DNA of 64,000 nt from Ilyonectria destructans (taxonomy: Eukaryota > Ascomycota > Sordariomycetes > Hypocreales > Nectriaceae), in assembly GCA_020740775.1 (NCBI GenBank), contig JAHEWK010000004.1, positions 620,001 through 684,000 of the forward strand, read 5' to 3'. The notes below the pieces were generated by a model. It worked only from the letters and a program-made list of their open reading frames with translations. It had not been told where the DNA came from and did no database searches. Each line of letters begins with the position of its first letter. The stretch's first letter is position 1. This document shows, piece by piece, positions 55,541 through 64,000 of the stretch. A program made the position numbers and the translations under genes.

Positions 55541-56155
55541 TTTTGAGTCGATTATGCTTGAAGATCGTAGATGAAGCTTCTGTGTTGATGATAACCAATA
55601 TTAAGTTCCCGGAGCCTAGGTATTTATATCCGGAGAGGCGGGGAAGTTGGCGCCTTTTAGCCCCACCCAACCAAGCCCCCCAGCCCTATCGGGCTGTCAT
55701 TGTGCATATCATTGTCTCTCTCATGATGAGTCGAAGCTCCACTCGCCTATTTTGGTGTGGTCAACTGGAGACCGAACAATTTGGTCCGGGTCGCGAACGC
55801 CGGTCGACCAGGCCGGCAGTCTGCAGGACTACAAACCAGTGGTAGATCAATTCGTTTGTACTGTTGTTGGCGATCTTGGCCGGCTTAAAGGGGAAAATGG
55901 GCAGTTGGGCCAACGAAAATTACAGAAAAGAACGCCTTCCCTTAGCATTTAAGCTTATCGATGGTGCGCGTAATTGCGTCGTAATTCGCTTAGACCACGT
56001 GACGACTTATCGCCCGCAAAACCCGACCCGTGAAATCGTGTGAAATCGTGTGCGCGACGCCTGATAAGTGCATTTGATAAGTCCCCCCATTTATCAGGTC
56101 TCCAGCCTACCAAGCCTAAGAAAAACACCACCTCGAAGGCCCCCGGTCGACCGAG
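55541..56155. other. Acetyltransferase promoter and left flank of Crypton
   Basis: No gene seen. The right part (from about 56,000) contains short repeats that may be the left end of the Crypton element. Confidence 0.4.
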
Positions 56156-58667
56156 ATGGCCGCCGACGACTCGTACACCGCCGCTGAGGAGCGCGCCCGT
56201 GCTGCCCGGAGGGCGGGCCTCCAGGCGAAGAAGGACGAACAGCCGGCGAACACGGCGCGGAGTTACGCGGCGAAGCAGCGGGAGTGGAAGGCGCGTCCCC
56301 CGGCCGGCCCCCCCTTCCCCCTCCTTTTAAGTAGGACCCCCTCGGCGGCTAACAGACGAATACCTATAGGCCTGGTGCCATATGCCTCGGGCTGCAGCTG
56401 ACGGCTCGCTCTATAGCTGGCCCGACGGCGAGCTCGTAACGCCGGACAAGCTGGCGGCGTGGCTCAAGGAGGATATCCTCTTACGACGCGTAGCGCCGCC
56501 GCAGAAGAAGCTACGGGCGCGGGGTAGGGGTAAGGGCAAAGGCGAGACCGTACAGCTACGGCAACAGCTCGAACAGGAGCAGCTTGAGGCCGCGGCCCTG
56601 GCAGAGGCCGAAAGCCTAGCCGAAGCCTTAGAGATCCCCCTGGCCGAGGCCGCCGAGCTGCTCGCGGACGACCGCGAGGGCTACGTGCCACCCACGGCCC
56701 TTGCGCCGGCTGCAGTAGACCTTACCGAAGGATCCCTGCTTACGAGGGGCACTATCGACGCCTATGTCGCGGCCGTTATCGAGCTCTGGCGGCTCCAGGT
56801 GGCCCACGGTAACGCGAATATGGAGAACCCCCGGGGCGCCGCCGTACGAGGCTTCCTTGAGCAACGGGGCCGGCAGCGGGGGAAGCACGACCGTGCCTCC
56901 TTTAAAGACCGCGGGACCGACGGGATCCAGGCCGGCTATTCCCCCAATGAATGGCTCCGGATCCAGGATCTCCTTCTCAGCGGGGCCGCATATACGCCGC
57001 AAAACCTCCGTACGCGAGTCGACCTCCTCTTCGGCCACTACTACCTCTTACGGGGGGAGAACCGCCGTAAGATGGAGCTTGCAGACCTATCCCTATTGGA
57101 CTATCCGCCTTCGGAAGGCCCGACCCTCTGTGGTTGTCTTGTAAGCCTTTTACGAGACGGCAAGCTAAATAAGACGGCGAGGAAGGAGTTTATGGGCGCC
57201 CTCCGGCATAAGGACCCCTTATTCTGTACGCAAGGGGCCCTAGCGCAGCTCTTCTTCTGGCGCTGGCACGTCGCCGGCGAACCGCCCCCGTCCTTCCGGC
57301 GCCGTCAGGACTGGTATCGGATCAAGGTCCTCGTCGGACGGGACCGCGAGCAGGAGCTCTCGTACCCGACGCAGCTACAAGAGACCTGGCGTATCTTCGG
57401 CGCCGCCGGCCTTATTGCGTCGAAGAAGACGCACCTCCCGCGCAGGGTAGGCGCTCAGGACGCGGAGACCCACGGCACGTCGCTCGCCCAGATCTCGCAG
57501 GCCGGCCGCTGGAACCAGAGCGTGCTCTGCCAGGCCTATCTTACACACCTACCGCGCCAGTTCATGCGTATCGTCGCCGGCTTCTCGGCGTCCCCGGGGG
57601 ACTACTTCCTCGCGCGTGCCGCCCACGAACCCCCTTACGTCTTACAAAAGCAGCTCTGGCCGTGGATCGAGGAGTGGGAGCCCCGCTTTGAGGCGCGCGC
57701 GCGCCGGCAATGCTGGGCAGAAGGCGGCCTCGATGACGATGATCTAGCTGCCGACGGCTTCCTTAAGCTTATGCGGCGGCTGCGTATAGTACTCTTGCAG
57801 GACTTGGCTGTCTTACAGCCCCGCTATCCGTCGCTACCCTTCTTCTCCTACGCCCCTTTTAACGGGCCCGAGTGGGACGAGTTCGCCGTCGTCGTGCGGT
57901 CCGACGCGGTAGGGGCTACGGAGCCGGTAAGCCTGCTCGTACAACGCGCGCTGCCAGAGCTAAGCGGCGTCTTAGAGAGCACGCGCGAGGCCCTCTTACA
58001 GAATAGCCAGCGGCTCGCCATCCGGCTAGAGGCCCGGCTAGAGGGGCTTCAGGGCGGCCTCGATGCCCTCCTCCAGGGCAAGGTCCCTATCACCTTTACC
58101 GGCTACTTCGGAGCCGGGCCAGCAGTGGCGCCGGCGCCGGCGCCGTCAACAGCTCCCCCCTTGAATCTCAATACGGCCCCGGCCCCAGAGCCTCTAGTAC
58201 CGGGTATGCCCGTCATTACAGCCCTGGCTAAGGTCTTTACGGTGCGGGACGTCTGGAAGGAGTGGGAAGAAGGGATTGCGGGCCAGCCGGCCGTACGGGT
58301 GCTGGAAGAGATGTGGGGAAGCCGCTGGCGCCCGGGGAATGGGGTTAGGGTGCAGTTCTGTCGCCGGAAGGTGATATGGGACGAGCTCTTGGCCCGCACG
58401 GCGTCCGGTAAGAGTGAGGAGGAGGCTGTTGCAGAGCTAGAGCTCTTACGCGCCGGCCGGAGCTTGAACCGGCTCGTTAACGAGCTGAAACAGCGCCGCC
58501 GGCGGGGCCAGGGTCAGGGCCAGGCCCAGCAGACACGAGTACAGGTAGGGACCCCCGTGCCCGATGACCCAGACCCAGGCCCGGGACCAGGTCCGACTCG
58601 GGGCCGGGGCCATCGGGGGCGCTGGACCCGGCTAGGGAGGAGGCGGACCGCCCCTCGTCGACGGTAA
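56156..58667 (+). CDS. Crypton tyrosine recombinase with GCR1_C domain
   Basis: Two exons (56156-56290, 56370-58667) give 810 residues. The first exon ends REWK and the second resumes AWCHMPRAAADG; the only phase-0 junction is a GC..AG intron (AAG|GCGCGT..TATAG). A long mid-region with LLRGENRRKMELADL matches the Ndc10/Crypton core. Catalytic tyrosine recombinase positions can be placed: Arg273, His400-x2-Arg403 (HLPR), Trp426 and Tyr435. The Arg-Trp-Tyr spacing (23 and 9) equals that of Cre. The region at about 665-720 (VWKEWEEGI..GSRWR) is a GCR1_C-type DNA-binding domain. A Pro/Ala spacer and a basic tail complete the protein. It would excise and integrate its own circularised element. Confidence 0.87.
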
Positions 58668-58821
58668 GCCGGCCATCTACTAGGGTCTTTATATATATAT
58701 ATATCTATTGAGAAGACGTATTTTTAAAGATTAAAGAGCCATAAGGTTAGTGTATTATTATCTCGTAGTCCTTGCAGTAGAGACGAGCCCCCCCTTATCC
58801 CTTCCCGACGCTACATACACA

Positions 58822-58940
58822 AATATCTCGACAGCCAGTAGCCTAAACAACGCCACTCCTGGACTAAACGCACCGCCGGAGTGTAGCAGTTCCCCAGGAT
58901 CCGGAACGGTCTTGATTGGGCCGCTGGCCGTCGAGATATT
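58822..58940. repeat. Imperfect palindrome downstream of Crypton recombinase
   Basis: A 17 bp arm at 58,822-58,838 (aatatctcgacagccag) pairs with 58,924-58,940 with one mismatch. Further inside, cactcctgg and ccggagtg can also pair. The stem-loop spans about 120 nt. Confidence 0.7.
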
Positions 58941-59023
58941 CGCGTGCGCGGCGCCGGGCACTTATCAGATGGTAGTTGTGTAATCGCATACGATTTCCCG
59001 AAATTACTCCGCAAAACGACCCC

Positions 59024-59971
59024 ACGATAAGTTCTGCTTCTCGCAGAAATGTAAGCGCCCCGCGAGGAGAGGAATCCCGTTAAAGCTGGTGTCTTCACGT
59101 CAAGTCTGTATATCTTTGTAATATTAAACAAAAGTGCAACATACCAATTTTTAATCAAGATGACATCTGGCGGCCATTTTTTTAGGCGCAGTGTGAATTG
59201 TCTGAGGTCCGTTTGGAGCTCGTGATCTCCGTGAGTCACTGACTCAAAACTGCGACACGCCAGCATGATCTGATTCGGGAACTCCGCCATTGGCATGCAC
59301 AGGGGGCATAAGCCTCAACAGCGTGACTCTTCAATGCGTGGCATAATGCGTGGCCAAGTCGCCGGCGATAGGCCCCAACTCACAAGGGTGGGAAATATCG
59401 ATCTAGTACGAAGGAAGCTAATACGCCGATATGCGTGATACTATGCCCGGTGACGAGCTCCGATGGTAGTCGGCTTTCAGCTATAGTCAGACTTTGGTGT
59501 ACTTTCTGCCCCATTTGACCTCAAGCCAAGCACTGGAGATCTTGTCAAGGATGGCTCAGATTTCAGAATGACTGCGACTGGGCTGAACTATAACGCCGAA
59601 TCAGGCAAAATGGCGAAATGCTGCACGCAACTAGATCGGTGGTGTTGCTGATCAAGACGCTTTGAGATGAACAATTAGCCCATCGATTCTTGCTCGTAAC
59701 AGGAATCTCAAAAAAGAAAAGAAACTGGTATTTCGACTCAAAGGTTTACGACTTCAATTTCTTTTGTTCGCCCACATATTTCCTCAAGATGATGACGGCG
59801 TAATCTTTTGTCCAGAGCGAACCCCACCTTCGGACCACGCCTCCGAAATCAACTTTCTGACTCATCAATGCGCCATATCTACTCTACTTCTGAGCGTTTC
59901 AGCGCTGACATTCACAAACCTCACGACATTTCTTAATCATTCCAAGTCAAACTTCAAAAACGTGTTTCGCC
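59024..59971. other. Intergenic
   Basis: Right flank of the Crypton and promoter of the dehydrogenase gene. No gene seen. Confidence 0.4.
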
Positions 59972-61035
59972 ATGGCAACTCCAAAGCTGGGATGGATTGG
60001 TAAATAATGCCGCTGTTTGTAATTTGTGCCTCATGCTAATCTGATCAGGGCTCGGGTCAATGGGACTGCCCATGGCAACCAACCTCCAAAGGCATCTATC
60101 TAAAATTGGTGGTCGAGATCTTCAGTTCTATAATCGCACAATGTCTCGCGGGGAGCCACTTCAAGGCCTTGGCGGTGTACCTGCCACGTCTATTAAAAGC
60201 ATGGTAGCAAACACTGACATCATCTTCATGTCTTTGAGTGACGACTCGGCCTTGAAATCGACATTGGATGCTGTCGTTGAAGCTGGAGATGCCCTCTCGG
60301 GAAAGATTGTCGTTGATACTTCTACAGTCCACCCCGACTCCTCGGCCAATGCTCAGGCCCGGCTTGCGGAGAAGGGCGCAAAATTCATCGCTTCTCCTGT
60401 CTTTGGTGCGAGTCCTGTTGCAGCCGAGGGAAAGCTTCTGTGGATTGTAGCCGGTCCTGATGATTCTGTCGAAGCAATCAGCCCATTTCTAGTTGGTGTT
60501 ATGGGTAGGGGAGTCATCCGAGTTGGTGAAGATGTTCGCCAGTCTAGCATGATGAAAACAGCAGGGTAAGCCTACCTAAACCTTCTGGGGTACTCTAAAC
60601 TGACAAAATCGCAGAAACTTCATCACTGCAGGAATGATGGAACTCGTCGCAGAGGCCCATGTCCTGGCAGAGAAGACAGGCCTAGGTAGTCAAAACCTAG
60701 AGGCTCTTATTGAGCAGCAATACGGCCCTCTAGCTCTTTCCATGTCCAAGAGGCTGACAACCGGAGCATACATGCCCGCACGTGGTGATAGACCATGGTC
60801 TGACCTAAACCTAGCCCTGAAGGATGTCGGTCACGGAATCACGTGTGCTGATCAAGCAGGACTGAAGCTTGAAGTTGCCGAAGTGGCGTTGAAGCATCTC
60901 AAAGAGGCCAGCGAGTTTTCTGAGGCCGAGGGAAGGCCTCTAGACTCGTCTTCTATGTACGGCGTGTTGAGGACCCAGGCAGGGCTGCCTTTTGAGACCG
61001 ACTTTGTGAAGGAAAGAGATGAGAAGAAGGATTGA
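59972..61035 (+). CDS. 3-hydroxyisobutyrate dehydrogenase-like NAD(P) oxidoreductase
   Basis: Three exons (59972-59999, 60049-60565, 60615-61035) give 321 residues. The first exon has nine codons plus one base and joins to form the Rossmann glycine loop LGWIGLGSMGLPMA at 6-19. Substrate and catalytic features of beta-hydroxyacid dehydrogenases follow: VDTSTVHP (about 117-124), the FGASPVAAEGKL turn, and MKTAGNFITAGMMEL, in which the family's catalytic lysine lies (Lys180). The family oxidises short beta-hydroxyacids such as 3-hydroxyisobutyrate in valine breakdown; the fungal group to which this belongs has untested substrates. Its stop is 114 bp from that of the convergent MFS gene. Confidence 0.88.
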
Positions 61036-61149
61036 CCCGAGTCCACCATTTAAATTAATGCAAACCAATATCACAACACGAATATGGTCTCGATGTTTAT
61101 CCGCCATCATAATTATCTCTTGTATTCTATGGATCGGAAACCGCACAGC

Positions 61150-62848
61150 TCACAGCGCTGCCTTCCCTCTCGACTCAAAAGGAAGCAGAAGGACGAGAAT
61201 CCCCGCTGTAATGAACAGTGCTCCGCTCGTGTACACTGGAGCAGAAGTCTCCAAGTTGGCGAATATTGCAATGAGAGGCTGCGACCAGTCAATTTTGCAT
61301 TCAATTAATGGCCAAAGGGTGTACTTACCGCCATAATGCCAAATATGCGGTTGCATGTCGCGGCTAGTGCATTCCCTGTTCCTCGCTGTGGAGTGGGAAA
61401 TAGCTCTGGCGTGAAACCGTAGAGGACCGCATACATGATGTTGCTGCAGAAACTAAAGGCGCAGTTCCATCCCAGCAATGACTCGCTATTATGGGCGGTC
61501 GTTGAACAGTAGAGAAACACACCGGTGAGAATAGTGCTCAGCGACAAGGTGCCTTTGCGTCCGAGCTGTGGTAATTCGACGAGGTACCCTCCCGTGAATG
61601 CTCCAGGAACACCAAGAACCGCAATGATGAGGCTGTTGCGATATGTTAAATATGTGCTGCCATCTCCAAAGTCTACCCCTCTGGTAGCTTGTATATATGG
61701 CAAGAAGGCGTTGTAAAGCGGGTATCCCAGGCCGATCAGAGCCCACACAGCCATGATAAGACCTGTACTGAGACCAAGCGATCTCGTAGAGAATAGCGGG
61801 CGAACATTGCTGAGCGCAAGTTTCTCGAGGTGTCTCTTCAACGCCACCGCGGCATTAGTCCGAGCAACGTATCCTTCAGGCTCGCAAGCCTTCAAATCGC
61901 CAACGGTCAAGTCACTCGTGGTCCCGTTCCGTTTGGCGACCTTGTGCACGACTTGAACGGCCTCTGCATCGCGCCCCTTGCTCATGAGATACTTGGGCGA
62001 CTCATGAATGGTAAAGAAACAGAAACGGATAATGAACATCATGAGGGTGAGGCCACCGACAGCAACCACGAAATATCGCCAGCCCATGTTCTTACCACGC
62101 GTGCAAGTTTCGTCTTGTTCACATGTGAGATTACCCAATAGCGGCCAAGCGATCAGCGTTGCAACCACTTGCGCGATGGCCCAGTCGATGGAAAGAATAG
62201 TAAGCAGGTACTGATGAGACGCTGGCAAGAATTCAAGAAAGATTGCCGAGTCCACGGGGAGATTCCCCCCAACGCCAAATGACCAGAGCGCGGCGAATGC
62301 TCCAATGGCGGCGAAACTTGGGGAACCAGCTGCGACCAGGCCCCAGACCGCCGTGAGGCCGAGGGTGAGGTTAAAGGCCAGTTTTCGACCAAAAATATCG
62401 CACCCAAATCCCCAGAACATGGCCCCGCCGAGAAGACCAATGTTTTGCGCCAGTGTGAGAAGCGGTGGGTGTGCGGGGGCGAACTCGTTGGCGATGGGCG
62501 TGAAGATGAGTGAGGTCACGATGGGCCAGAGATTGTCACTGGCCCACCCGAATCCAATGACGACAAATAGTTCCCATTGGTATCTTCCCATTCCAATATC
62601 TCGGATCTGGTTAAAAAGGCATGTTAAAGAAATAACCTATGCAAAGAAAAGACACTATTTGCACCTACAGCTCGGTTGAGGATTGTGGCCTTTGCCTCGT
62701 AGACGGGGTCCAGAGCGCCTGTGGGGATGATTGCGACATCATCGACCCAAGGCTCAGTACTGTACCGGCTGACTTCATTTATAACGGGTCTGTGGACTAT
62801 TTGCTCGGGGTCAATATCCAAGTCTTCGTCTTTGTATGCTGGTGTCAT
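61150..62848 (-). CDS. MFS transporter, SV2/sugar-porter-like
   Basis: Three exons (62848-62669, 62606-61329, 61278-61150) give 528 residues. The cytosolic N terminus of about 60 residues ends at the first intron. Then comes MGRYQWELFVVIGFGWASDNLWP, characteristic of a fungal group of SVOP-like major facilitators. Loop 2-3 has GCDIFGRKLAF; span 4 has FGVGGNLPVDSAIFLEFLP, similar to the organic-ion/carboxylate carriers. A large extracellular loop with two Cys (TCEQDETCTRG) follows span 5. Introns are GTAGGT..CAG and GTAAGT..CAG. The substrate is unknown, probably an organic anion or sugar-related solute. The convergent dehydrogenase next door could act on the imported compound, but that is a guess. 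Confidence 0.87.
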
Positions 62849-63399
62849 TTTGCTGGGAATTGGCGACGCTCGAGTGTCCGACTAGACATCGTCTTGTTCA
62901 CTTGTCACTGCAGCGCACGGGAGGTCCGCAGATATATACAGGGGATGCAAACGCGGGGATGAAGGTGGGGGTCAGTCACCCCTGTTACGTCGGCACGATG
63001 TGTAATGGCGCAATTTCTAGTGAACCATCTTGGGGATACTGATTGGATTTCAAAGCTGTTGGCCCCATGGGGATATGCAACGCAATGTCTTGCAGAGGCA
63101 AATGTACAACCCCACAACCGGCTGCCGCGGAATCGTGCTGACACGCCGCCACTTCACCCTGATTTGACATTTTCGTTACGTCATTCGGAGATGATGACAG
63201 GCATGCGAATACCGCCGTTCTTTCTTCCATGTCAGCAAACAACGGGCTCTGGAGACGTCAATCCGTGTAGAGATTGGCTATCGAGTTGGCTAAGATTCAA
63301 GCAACATCTTTAGGACCTGGATCCGGGGAAGGTCAGATATGTGACCTCAATAAGCAGCTATTTCACGACCCATCGTCCTTCGCCCTCATCGTCTTAGTC
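62849..63399. other. Intergenic
   Basis: Promoter region of the MFS gene and 3' flank of the gene at the window end. No gene seen. Confidence 0.4.
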
Positions 63400-64000
63400 C
63401 TACATAATTCTCGTGACGGGCCGATTGTCATCCAGCTCGAGGCCTCTCTTCATCCGTTGTCTCCTCTCATCTAGCCAGCGCCTCCACTGTCGATACCTCT
63501 GCTTCCGCTGTAGGACTTTAAGCCCTGTCCCTCTCCAGTGGGTAACTTCGTGCTCTCGCACTAATTTCTCCATGCTGATTCCTTTGTATTCCTCTCCGTT
63601 TACCAGGAAATCAATGGTTTCTACTACGCTTTCGTACAAGACCATCCCGTAGTTCATGGTGTGATAGGAAAGGGCCAGGAGATGATCCAGTTCTCTGGTC
63701 ATGTACAGCGCAAGACGCTCTTCCGGCGCAATCGAAACGTCGTGGAGGAACCTATCTACGAAAATGCGTGTTTCCTCCCCATCCTCTTCCTCTTTCAACA
63801 CAATGCTCCTGTGAGCAGCACCATCCGTCGGAGCGAGGACATCGACGACTACTTTCTTAACAACGTATCGAGGCCTCAAGTCCCCGGGTATTCCGATTGG
63901 TTCGGGCCCTAGATAACCCGGTCCATTTGTGAGCAGTGCTGTCAGCAGCCTGTAGAAAGACCAGACGGCGAGCGGTGGTCCGCCGGAACCACCCCGGAAG
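63400..64000 (-). CDS. Unknown protein, 3' part only (runs off the window)
   Basis: The frame is open from the right window edge to the stop at 63400, about 200 codons. Read from the edge it gives a Gly-rich start (FRGGSGGPPLAVWSFYRLL), then GPEPIGIPGDLRPRYVVKK and a mixed alpha/beta segment. It ends in a highly basic helix (QRKQRYRQWRRWLDERRQRMKR). No domain is recognised. The 5' end is outside the window. Confidence 0.55.
   Translation of the reverse strand, partial: FRGGSGGPPLAVWSFYRLLTALLTNGPGYLGPEPIGIPGDLRPRYVVKKVVVDVLAPTDGAAHRSIVLKEEEDGEETRIFVDRFLHDVSIAPEERLALYMTRELDHLLALSYHTMNYGMVLYESVVETIDFLVNGEEYKGISMEKLVREHEVTHWRGTGLKVLQRKQRYRQWRRWLDERRQRMKRGLELDDNRPVTRIM

Larger units (their letters stand above)
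56014..59023 (+). mobile_element. Crypton DNA transposon, apparently intact
   Basis: A GC-rich block with a single tyrosine-recombinase gene. Candidate ends: a 15-16 bp near-identical direct repeat (ccgcaaaac..gaccc) at 56,014-56,029 and 59,009-59,023. Inside it, an exact 11 bp inverted repeat lies at 56,061-56,071 and 58,958-58,968 (ctgataagtgc and its complement). Cryptons lack long terminal repeats, so these short matches are suggestions and not proven borders. The open frame has no RIP-like damage, in contrast with the neighbouring relics. Confidence 0.6.

Noticed and set aside
54131..58667. Trichothecene cluster around the TRI101-like gene
   Set aside because: Neighbours are a coiled-coil protein and a Crypton; no other trichothecene-type gene seen.

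Overview
The window is nuclear DNA of a filamentous ascomycete, most likely a sordariomycete of the Hypocreales. Most genes are split by short introns of about 45-80 bp with GT..AG or, several times, GC..AG borders. Gene families are typical of Pezizomycotina: Zn2Cys6 regulators, a HET-domain protein, a BTB protein, F-box-type relics, a LaeA/UMTA-like methyltransferase, several MFS carriers and a Crypton transposon. The fatty acid desaturase resembles the bifunctional Fusarium type, and one acetyltransferase resembles the trichothecene 3-O-acetyltransferase (TRI101) family. No tRNA, rRNA or CRISPR feature was recognised. Exon borders were deduced by reading frame and splice signals, and the summed exons of each spliced model give an open frame.

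Layout. 1-3.7 kb: a small membrane protein, then a long gene-poor stretch. 3.7-13.4 kb: a delta-12/omega-3 desaturase, then a cellulose-synthase-like GT2 gene divergent from a membrane-anchored GH12 endoglucanase across a 2.4 kb repeat-bearing intergenic region. 14.2-20.3 kb: a multi-spanning membrane protein, a Zn2Cys6 regulator, a BTB protein and a small Cys-containing hypothetical. 22.2-32.9 kb: a HET protein, a 14-TM drug-type MFS carrier, a membrane GNAT acetyltransferase, a PHO84-type phosphate:H+ symporter and a small conserved protein.

33.4-48.7 kb looks like accessory, partly decayed DNA. It holds a broken copy of an Emp47-type lectin with RIP-like damage, a strongly diverged histone H3-like gene, an MFS carrier, a Zn2Cys6 regulator, a PKD-like fragment, a seven-exon methyltransferase, an AT-rich island and an F-box gene in ruins. 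49.1-55.5 kb: an Hsp70-like ATPase and a coiled-coil protein on either side of a diverged direct repeat, then the TRI101-like acetyltransferase. 56.2-58.7 kb: a GC-rich, apparently intact Crypton with a full tyrosine recombinase residue set. 60-64 kb: a 3-hydroxyisobutyrate-dehydrogenase-like enzyme, an MFS carrier and the 3' part of an unknown gene that runs off the window.

The most interesting items are the divergent H3-fold gene, the GT2/GH12 head-to-head pair (a possible beta-glucan synthesis and trimming module), the intact Crypton with palindromic flanks, and the repeated use of GC-AG introns.
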